Below are positions 45,080-50,407 of a stretch of 50,407 nucleotides of DNA, piece by piece. The DNA is from Thiorhodococcus drewsii AZ1 (GTDB lineage Bacteria > Pseudomonadota > Gammaproteobacteria > Chromatiales > Chromatiaceae). Location: contig NZ_AFWT01000035.1 of NCBI RefSeq assembly GCF_000224065.1, forward strand, positions 1-50,407. The letters run 5' to 3'. The position numbers and the translations under genes were made by a program. The notes under the pieces are model-generated. The model saw only the letters and a list, made by a program, of their open reading frames with translations. It was not told the DNA's origin and made no database searches. Numbering within the stretch: the first letter of the stretch is position 1; each line of letters opens with the position of its first letter.

Positions 45080-46429
45080 ATGACTGATCCTCACGCACCC
45101 ACGCTCGCCCAGGCTCGCATGCACTGGCAACAGCACAACTGGTCAACTCTGAGCCAGATTGATGTCAATGCGATTAGCTCGGCTGAGCACCGCGCCAAGC
45201 TCGCCCTCTGCGCAGCCGTCGGCCTGGCCCAGCAGCAGCAAGCGACCGACGCTATGCAGGCCCTGGAGCGCGCCCTCGACTGGGGGATCGCGCCCGAGAT
45301 CACCGCCTATCTCGCTTCCCGCGGGGTGTTGAGCGCGCTGCAACGGCCCTTGGCAACGCGCCTCAATCCAGACCCGCTGCGGCAGGCCACTCGGTTGCGC
45401 CGTTCCATGGCCAGCGGCGCCTGGCCAGACAACGCCAACAGCGACTGGTGGCTGCGCGAATCCAGCCCCACTCCCACGTCCGCCAAAGCGTCAACCGCCA
45501 AGCCGAAAACGCCCGAGGACTATCGCGACAGCCCGCGCTTCTCCGCCGAGGCCTATGCCGAGTACGCCGCGCTGAGCCAGCAGACAGGCGCTGCGCACTT
45601 CCAACTGATTGACACCAAGTCCTTGCCGCGCTCCGGCCTGCATTACCTCAAGCAGACCCTGGAGCGCTTGCTGCCGGGGCATTTCTCCTTCTGCGAGTGG
45701 TATCAAGAGCCCGGCTGCTGCAAGCGCATGCCCTGCGCGCTGACTGCCTATGCCGAAGCTGCCCAGCAGCCGCCGCAGGCCAAGCTGCGGTTGCTCAAGT
45801 CGCACGACTTCGACCTGGATGACCCCGCCTATCCGCTCACCCCGCACATCCGCCGCCTGATCCTGATCCGCGACCCGCTGTTTGTGCTGACCTCCTGGTT
45901 CGAGCTGGAGCAGATGCAACAGCACTATCAGGTCTTGGAGGCGCACGGGATCAGCATGAAAAAGGTCAACCTGCTGCACGAGCCCGAGGTCACCCGCCAG
46001 GCGCTGCGCCTGATCGACGCCGCCTACCGGCCCATCGACCGGCAGGCGCTGCGTCAGTGGCTACAACAATGCCAAGCCTACATCAGCGGCTTCCTCCGCC
46101 GCTGGGCGGTGCCGGCGCTCGAGCACTCCGAACTCGGTTGGCGCCTGCTGCGGTATGAAGACATCAACGCCTACCTCAGCGAGCTGCTCAGCCCGCTGCA
46201 AGCGCACCTCAGCGCCGACGCCCAAGCCAACGTTGAGCGCTTTCTGCGCGACAGCGCCGGGCGCTTCAAACCGCGCAGCGATCCGTTGACCTTGAAGTCG
46301 ATCAGGATCAGTGAGGATGTGCGGCGTTATGCCGGGTTGTTCGAAGAGACCGCGCGGGCGCTCACGGATAACTCTGATTATCAGATCATTCAGAATGTCA
46401 TCACCCAGGGCAGGAGCCGAACTCCATGA
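45080..46429 (+). CDS. PAPS-dependent sulfotransferase with N-terminal extension
   Basis: 449 residues. The first about 160 are helical and repeat-like (RAKLALCAAVGLAQQQQATD), followed by a Pro/Lys/Thr linker. The catalytic half has LIDTKSLPRSGLHYLKQTLE (about 176-195, 5'-phosphosulfate loop) and LILIRDPLFVLTSWFE (about 260-275, 3'-phosphate site), and ends with LRYEDINAYLSELLSPL. Paired Cys in WYQEPGCCKRMPCAL are unusual. ATG 45080 was chosen; an upstream open frame starts without support. It is the last gene of the sqdB operon and overlaps the broken methyltransferase by ATGA. Sulfate transfer to a glycan is likely. Confidence 0.85.
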   Translation: MTDPHAPTLAQARMHWQQHNWSTLSQIDVNAISSAEHRAKLALCAAVGLAQQQQATDAMQALERALDWGIAPEITAYLASRGVLSALQRPLATRLNPDPLRQATRLRRSMASGAWPDNANSDWWLRESSPTPTSAKASTAKPKTPEDYRDSPRFSAEAYAEYAALSQQTGAAHFQLIDTKSLPRSGLHYLKQTLERLLPGHFSFCEWYQEPGCCKRMPCALTAYAEAAQQPPQAKLRLLKSHDFDLDDPAYPLTPHIRRLILIRDPLFVLTSWFELEQMQQHYQVLEAHGISMKKVNLLHEPEVTRQALRLIDAAYRPIDRQALRQWLQQCQAYISGFLRRWAVPALEHSELGWRLLRYEDINAYLSELLSPLQAHLSADAQANVERFLRDSAGRFKPRSDPLTLKSIRISEDVRRYAGLFEETARALTDNSDYQIIQNVITQGRSRTP

Positions 46430-46990
46430 AGGGCGAAGCCGGTGGCGCCTGGGATGCCACCACCCACGCTGACCTGTAGTACGGACCGAACCTAAACGAT
46501 GGGCTCGCGAGGTTCATCGCAGAGCAGCTGCGGCCTGCAGACTTTCTGGAATTTGGATGTGGCCTTGGGGCGATGGCGAACTGTCTCGCAGGGATGCTTC
46601 CGCTTCGGCCTTCGTACGGTATTGAGCCAGAGGTTCTCGCGCACCTTGACGGCGCTCGCAACGTTCGTCTACTGAACATCGATATCTTTGAGACCGTCGT
46701 GCCCTCGGTCTTGGACCGGTACTTCGATCTAGTTTTTACCATTGAGGTGGCAGAGCACATTCCGCGCGATCGCCACGAAGCCCTGTTCGACTTCCTGGTG
46801 GCGCGCGCTGCGCGCTGGATCCTGTTCTCCGGCGCGCGGCCGGGCCAAGGTGGTCATGGTCATATTGCCGAACGTGAAGAGATGGACTGGCGGCGCGAGT
46901 TCACCGATCGCGGTTGCCGTTTTGACCCGGCGCTGACGGCACTGGCGCGTAATCGGTGCAACCTGCGGAACATCAACCATCGGCAGAATG
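46426..46990 (+). pseudogene. SAM methyltransferase with an internal amber codon, cut by IS66
   Basis: From ATG 46426, coupled by ATGA to the sulfotransferase, the frame reads KGEAGGAWDATTHADL, then a TAG at 46477-46479, then YGPNLNDGLARFIAEQL and DFLEFGCGLGAMANCLAG (motif I), YGIEPEVLAHL and FDLVFTIEVAEHIPRDRHEA. The same frame continues on both sides of the stop without a shift. The 3' end is lost at 46991, where an IS66 left end begins. Both a nonsense change and an insertion make it inactive. It was probably a modification enzyme of the same glycan operon. Confidence 0.85.
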
Positions 46991-47010
46991 GTAAGCGTCC
47001 GGCCAATTAC
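46991..47010 (+). repeat. IS66 left terminal repeat, truncated copy
   Basis: GTAAGCGTCCGGCCAATTAC, identical to the left end at 47479. Confidence 0.93.
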
Positions 47011-47075
47011 ATCTATCCCGCCCAGAATCGAGTCTGCAAGATGAAATTCCATTCCATCACGACAGGAGTTTCAGC

Positions 47076-47432
47076 ATGGCAGATCGACGGCGCACACGCG
47101 AGCAGTGGCAATCCATTGTTGAAGGCTGGCCAAAGAGTGGCCTGACCCAGGCGCAGTATTGCGCCCAGCAGGGCATCTCGGTGACGAGCTTCCATCGGTG
47201 GCGCGAGCAAGTGCGTCAGGACGCGGATCCTGGTGATCAGGAAACACGCCAGGGCGAAGGTGGGTCGGTTCGCTGGGTGCCTGTCGAGCTGCACGCGATT
47301 CCCGAGCCAGTGGCGGGTCCAGCATTGACCCTGGTTCTGGCCAATGGCTTGCGCCTGGAGGTCGGTGCCGACTTCGAACCCAGGACGCTGCGCCGGGTCT
47401 TGGCGGTGCTCCAGGAGCCTCTGGCGGCATGA
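47076..47432 (+). CDS. tnpA: IS66 accessory protein TnpA (first copy)
   Basis: 118 residues starting MADRRRTREQWQSIVEGWPK. It has the helix-turn-helix of IS66 TnpA (SGLTQAQYCAQQGISVTSFH) and ends LRRVLAVLQEPLAA. It is needed for IS66 transposition together with TnpB and TnpC. Here it belongs to the truncated left end and differs from the second copy at about three residues. It still has its own start and stop, so it may be expressed, and its stop overlaps the tnpB fragment by ATGA. Confidence 0.92.
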   Translation: MADRRRTREQWQSIVEGWPKSGLTQAQYCAQQGISVTSFHRWREQVRQDADPGDQETRQGEGGSVRWVPVELHAIPEPVAGPALTLVLANGLRLEVGADFEPRTLRRVLAVLQEPLAA

Positions 47433-47482
47433 TCAGGCTCGGGGGACAGACGCAAGTCTATTTGGCCGCCGGGGCGACGTAA
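47429..47482 (+). pseudogene. IS66 tnpB fragment
   Basis: MIRLGGQTQVYLAAGAT, the first 17 residues of TnpB. The 17th codon takes its last base, and the TAA stop comes entirely, from the left end of the following IS66 element, which begins at 47479. Confidence 0.9.
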
Positions 47483-47498
47483 GCGTCCGGCCAATTAC
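47479..47498 (+). repeat. IS66 left terminal repeat, complete copy
   Basis: GTAAGCGTCCGGCCAATTAC. Pairs with 49947-49966 at 18 of 20 positions. Its first bases supply the stop of the tnpB fragment. Confidence 0.93.
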
Positions 47499-47563
47499 AT
47501 CTATCCCGCCCAGAATCGAGTCTGCAAGATGAAATTCCATTCCATCACGACAGGAGTTTCAGC

Positions 47564-47920
47564 ATGGCAGATCGACGGCGCACACGCGAGCAGTGGCAAT
47601 CCATTGTTGAAGGCTGGCCAAAGAGTGGCCTGACCCAGGCGCAGTATTGCGCCCAGCAGGGCATCTCGGTGACGAGCTTCCATCGGTGGCGCGAGCAAGT
47701 GCGTCAGGACGCGGATCCTGGTGATCAGGAAACACGCCAGGGCGAAGGTGGGTCGGTTCGCTGGGTGCCTGTCGAGCTGCACGAGGTTCCCGCGCCGGTG
47801 GCGGGTCCAGCATTGACCCTGGTTCTGGCCAATGGCTTGCGCCTGGAGGTCGGTGCCGACTTCGAACCCAGGACGCTGCGCCGGGTCTTGGCGGTGCTCC
47901 AGGAGCCCCTGGCGGCATGA
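47564..47920 (+). CDS. tnpA: IS66 accessory protein TnpA (second copy)
   Basis: 118 residues of the complete IS66 element, with the TQAQYCAQQGISVTSFHRW helix-turn-helix. Nearly identical to the first copy. It overlaps tnpB by ATGA, the normal translational coupling in IS66 elements. Confidence 0.94.
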   Translation: MADRRRTREQWQSIVEGWPKSGLTQAQYCAQQGISVTSFHRWREQVRQDADPGDQETRQGEGGSVRWVPVELHEVPAPVAGPALTLVLANGLRLEVGADFEPRTLRRVLAVLQEPLAA

Positions 47921-48270
47921 TCAGGCTCGGGGGACAGACGCAAGTCTATTTGGCCGCCGGGGCGACCGACATGCGCAAGCAGATCGACGGGCTGGCGGCC
48001 CTGGTGGTCGATGTGCTCGAGGCCGACCCCTTCTCGAGCCAGGTGTTCGTGTTCTACAATCGCGGGCGCGACAAGCTCAAGATCCTGGTGTGGCAGCACA
48101 ACGGCTTCTGGCTGTGGTACCGGCGCCTTGAGCGCGAGCGCTTCTGGTGGCCGATGTCGGCGAGCGAAGGGCCGGTCAAGCTGTCGGCGCGTGAATTCCA
48201 GTGGTTGCTCGATGGGCTGGATCCGACCCGGGTTCAGGCGCATAAACGCGCCGATTTCGACCTCGTCTAG
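47917..48270 (+). CDS. tnpB: IS66 accessory protein TnpB
   Basis: 117 residues with the conserved TnpB order: VYLAAGATDMRKQIDGLAAL, QVFVFYNRGRDKLKILVWQH, GFWLWYRRLERERFWWP and LLDGLDPTRVQAHKR. This is the IS66 Orf2 (PF05717) protein, which has no catalytic core of its own but is required for transposition. It is intact here, whereas only its first 17 codons survive in the truncated copy. Confidence 0.96.
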   Translation: MIRLGGQTQVYLAAGATDMRKQIDGLAALVVDVLEADPFSSQVFVFYNRGRDKLKILVWQHNGFWLWYRRLERERFWWPMSASEGPVKLSAREFQWLLDGLDPTRVQAHKRADFDLV

Positions 48271-48318
48271 CGTTCGTAAGTCGCCGATTTGACAAGGGAA
48301 TCTGGTATAATGCCGGGC

Positions 48319-49950
48319 ATGTCCAGCACCGCTCAACCCCTCCCCGACGCCCCCGCCGAACTGCGTGCGATCATCGCCCAGTTGACCGAGCAATTGGCCG
48401 AGGCGGAGCGTGAACGCGGGGCTCAGGAGCAGCGCATCGCGCAGTTGCTCGAGACCATCGAGCTGCTCAAGCGCAAGCGTTTCGGACGCAGCGCCGATCA
48501 GGTCCCCGACAGCCAGCTGCGCCTGTTCGACGCAACCGAGCTCGAGGCACTCATCGGCGAACTCGAGGCCGAGCTGCCTGCGCCCGCCGCGCCGGACACC
48601 GCCAAGGACAAGGAGACGCCGACCAAGCGCCAACCCGTGCGCCGTCCCCTGCCAAGCCATCTACCTCGTGTCGAGCGTCTGCTCGATCTTGGCGAGGACG
48701 AGAAGGCCGCAATGGGGGAGGACTGGAGCTTCATCGGCTATGACACCTCCGAGCAATTGGCCATCCTGCCGCGCCAGACCTATGTCATCGTCTACAAGCG
48801 CGCCAAGTACGTCGCGCGGACGCAGGACGTCCCGGGGGCCGAGGTCGGGGTCAAGATCGCCCCGCGTCCCGAACAGATCATCCCCAAGTCGATCGCCCAC
48901 GCCTCACTGCTGGCGGGGATCGTCACCGCCAAGTTCGTCGATGCCCTGCCGCTGTATCGCCAGGAAAAGATCTTCGAGCGTGAGGGCATCGACCTGAGCC
49001 GCCAGACCATGGCCGGGCTGCTGATCCAGCTCAACGCACCGCTCACCCCGATCGCCGCTGCGCTCAAGGCCCTGCTGCGCCAGGGCGCGGTGGTCCACGT
49101 CGACGAAACCCCCGTTCAGGTGCTCCGCGAGCCCGGGCGCGACAACACCCAAACCTCCTACATGTGGGTGTTCTGCGGCGGGCCGCCCGGACAGCCGGTG
49201 CGCTGGTTCGCCTATGCCGACAGCCGCGCCGCCTGCGTGCCCAAGGGCGTTTTGCTCGAGACCCCAGCCCAGGCCGGCGGGACGGATCCACCGCCAGCCT
49301 TCTATCTGCAATCCGATGGCTACAGTGCCTACGGCGTCGTGGCCAATGCCCCCGAGGTGATCGGCCATGCCGGCTGCTGGACCCATGTGCGGCGCAAATT
49401 CGTCGACGCCGCCAGTGGGCGCAACAGCGCCGCCGCCCAGCAGATGCTCGCCTACATCGGCCAGCTCTATGCCGTCGAGAAACGCCTGCGCGCGGCCACG
49501 CCCGCCGAGCGCCATACCGCGCGCCTGCAACAGAGCCGCCCCATCCTCGACGCCATCAAGACCTGGCTCGAGGCTACCGTCACCCGCACCCCGCCCAAGG
49601 GGCTGCTCGGCAAGGCGGTGCACTACGCGCTCGGCCAGTGGCCGATCCTCACGACCTTCCTCGAAGACGGTCGCCTCGCCATCGACAACAACAGCGCCGA
49701 GAACGCCATCCGGCCCTTCGTCATCGGACGCAAGAACTGGCTGTTCGCTGGCAGTCCCAAGGGCGCCGAGACCAGCGCCTTGCTCTACAGCCTGATCGAG
49801 ACGGCCAAGGCCAACGCCCTCGAGCCCTGGGCCTACCTCAACCATCTCTTCGAATACCTACCTTCGGCCAAGACCCCAGAGGCCATCGCGGCACTGTTGC
49901 CGCACAATCTGACAATGGACGACATCAAGCCGCTTGGGTCAATCCTGTAA
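48319..49950 (+). CDS. tnpC: IS66 transposase TnpC
   Basis: About 543 residues. An N-terminal coiled coil (LRAIIAQLTEQLAEAERERG) and a KRKRFGRSADQ stretch precede the zinc-finger-like region and the DDE core: VVHVDETPVQVL, LQSDGYSAYGVV, HAGCWTHVRRKF and the late IDNNSAENAIRPFVIGRKNW with its Glu. The start is ATG 48319 or ATG 48310. The stop lies inside the right terminal repeat. It cuts and joins the element's ends. A 313-residue minus-strand frame is antisense. Confidence 0.95.
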   Translation: MSSTAQPLPDAPAELRAIIAQLTEQLAEAERERGAQEQRIAQLLETIELLKRKRFGRSADQVPDSQLRLFDATELEALIGELEAELPAPAAPDTAKDKETPTKRQPVRRPLPSHLPRVERLLDLGEDEKAAMGEDWSFIGYDTSEQLAILPRQTYVIVYKRAKYVARTQDVPGAEVGVKIAPRPEQIIPKSIAHASLLAGIVTAKFVDALPLYRQEKIFEREGIDLSRQTMAGLLIQLNAPLTPIAAALKALLRQGAVVHVDETPVQVLREPGRDNTQTSYMWVFCGGPPGQPVRWFAYADSRAACVPKGVLLETPAQAGGTDPPPAFYLQSDGYSAYGVVANAPEVIGHAGCWTHVRRKFVDAASGRNSAAAQQMLAYIGQLYAVEKRLRAATPAERHTARLQQSRPILDAIKTWLEATVTRTPPKGLLGKAVHYALGQWPILTTFLEDGRLAIDNNSAENAIRPFVIGRKNWLFAGSPKGAETSALLYSLIETAKANALEPWAYLNHLFEYLPSAKTPEAIAALLPHNLTMDDIKPLGSIL

Positions 49951-49966
49951 TTCCCCGGACGCTTAC
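49947..49966 (-). repeat. IS66 right terminal repeat
   Basis: Plus-strand GTAATTCCCCGGACGCTTAC; its reverse complement starts GTAAGCGTCCGG like the left ends. It overlaps the tnpC stop codon. Confidence 0.93.
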
Positions 49967-50005
49967 GTTGCGCCGCCTGGCCCCACCCTGGCCGGGAGGT
50001 GCCCA

Positions 50006-50314
50006 ATGAAGACCTTGTCACACTCCCTTGAAGACTATCTGGCCTTACGCCGCGCGCTCGGGTTCAAGATGAATGACGCGCAGCGCTTACTTTCGCGCTT
50101 CCTGGTCTTTCTCGAACAGCAGGGCAGCGCGCACATCACCAGCGAGCTGGCGCTGCAGTGGGCGACGCAGTCGCCGACGACCTCGCCCGCCGAAGGGGCT
50201 CGGCGCTTGACGCTGGTCCGGGGCTTCGCCCGGTTTCGTGCGGCCATCGATCCCCAGACCCAGATTCCCGCTATCGGGCTGCTGAGTGCTCGCCCACCCT
50301 CAGTGTCAGGATAA
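50006..50314 (+). pseudogene. Tyrosine recombinase, N-terminal part only
   Basis: 102 codons from ATG 50006, with GGGAGGT five bases upstream. SLEDYLALRRALGFKMNDAQ, LLSRFLVFLEQQGSAHITSE and RLTLVRGFARFRAAIDPQTQ form the SAM-like core-binding domain of XerC/D-like integrases, of the type often found as three adjacent recombinases. Homology stops near LLSARP (about 50296), and a stop follows at 50312-50314; the catalytic domain is missing. The next element appears to have cut it. Confidence 0.8.
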
Positions 50315-50371
50315 GTGTCACCTGCCCCTGCTATCTTTCTTAACACATCTGGGGGCGTGAGGAACTGAGTG

Positions 50372-50407
50372 ATGAGTGGGTATTCCGAAGAACGCCGAGC
50401 GGCAATC
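50372..50407 (+). CDS. Start of a transposase (runs off the right edge)
   Basis: MSGYSEERRAAI, 12 codons, matches the opening of a common transposase or helix-turn-helix OrfA (MSxYSxERKxAxL). GAGGAA lies about ten bases upstream. Too short for a family assignment; an IS3-like OrfA is the best guess. The joint with the recombinase gene near 50296-50310 would be its left boundary. Confidence 0.5.
   Translation, partial: MSGYSEERRAAI

Larger units (their letters stand above)
46991..47478 (+). mobile_element. Truncated IS66 left end (488 bases)
   Basis: It begins with the IS66-type end GTAAGCGTCCGGCCAATTAC and holds a complete tnpA and the first codons of tnpB, then stops abruptly where the full element starts. 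Its 488 bases are almost identical to 47479-47966; a few substitutions lie near the tnpA 3' end (VELHAIPEPV here, VELHEVPAPV there). The rest of this copy is absent. No matching 8-base target duplication flanks it. Confidence 0.9.
47479..49966 (+). mobile_element. Complete IS66-family insertion sequence
   Basis: 2488 bases, a normal IS66 size, with tnpA, tnpB and tnpC in order. The 20-base ends match at 18 positions: left GTAAGCGTCCGGCCAATTAC, and right, read inward, GTAAGCGTCCGGGGAATTAC. The left flank GGGGCGAC and right flank GTTGCGCC are not the 8-base duplication expected, so one side has been rearranged since insertion. All three genes look intact. Confidence 0.93.

Noticed and set aside
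46477-46479. Recoded TAG (for example pyrrolysine)
   Set aside because: No insertion element or pyl genes are visible, and the gene is also cut by IS66, so a plain nonsense mutation is simpler.
48904-49845. A 313-residue minus-strand frame in IS66 tnpC
   Set aside because: Antisense of an intact transposase; no motif of its own.
46983-49974. Simple IS66 insertion with an 8-base target duplication
   Set aside because: The flanks at 46983-46990 or 47471-47478 do not match 49967-49974.

Overview
The window looks like a chromosomal surface-glycan locus of a purple-sulfur-type gammaproteobacterium (Chromatiaceae-like). This is inferred from a GC-rich background with many C/G-ending codons, transposase-type genes common in that group (a DUF6399 protein, ISAs1, ISAzo13, IS66), and surface and polysaccharide genes in combinations seen in that group. 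No 16S or other phylogenetic marker is present, so the assignment is tentative. I saw no rRNA, tRNA or CRISPR array.

Layout. 1-1315: transposase debris on the minus strand (an ISAs1-type transposase running off the left edge, and a frameshifted DUF6399 gene). 1952-7512: a 1560-residue S-layer-like secreted protein, a strong palindromic terminator, and a SapC-family gene. 7771-16595: a nearly complete ABC-transporter-dependent (group 2-like) capsule export set: kpsS, a lipoprotein, kpsD, kpsM, kpsT, kpsE and, convergent to them, kpsC. 16697-30784: large multidomain glycosyltransferases, a glycosyltransferase-sulfotransferase fusion, coiled-coil proteins and a free sulfotransferase. 30828-33428: gmd and fcl (GDP-L-fucose synthesis) with a DUF29 gene between them. 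33468-42493: visibly AT-rich genes, split by a frameshifted ISAzo13-type transposase: FkbM methyltransferases, glycosyltransferases, a sulfotransferase with an A7G9 tract, and a GSCFA/SGNH-like pair. 42548-46429: GC-rich again, with a UDP-sulfoquinovose synthase (SqdB) homologue, a CysH-like PAPS-reductase homologue, a protein with a degraded Nudix box, and another sulfotransferase. 46426-50407: a broken methyltransferase, a duplicated IS66 left end joined to a complete IS66 element, a truncated tyrosine recombinase and the start of another transposase.

How the genes may work together. KpsC and KpsS would build a poly-Kdo linker on a lipid, the glycosyltransferases would assemble a polymer on it, and KpsMT-E-D would export it. 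Gmd and Fcl would supply GDP-L-fucose. The SqdB homologue could supply UDP-sulfoquinovose from UDP-glucose and sulfite, and the adjacent CysH-like protein is a plausible local source of sulfite. Four clear sulfotransferase domains and one degenerate one could add sulfate esters. The most interesting hypothesis is therefore a surface polymer carrying sulfur both as sulfonate and as sulfate ester, made next to an S-layer gene. Homopolymer tracts in the AT-rich genes suggest part of this decoration could be phase variable. The gene identities are well supported; the pathway and the phase variation are inference.
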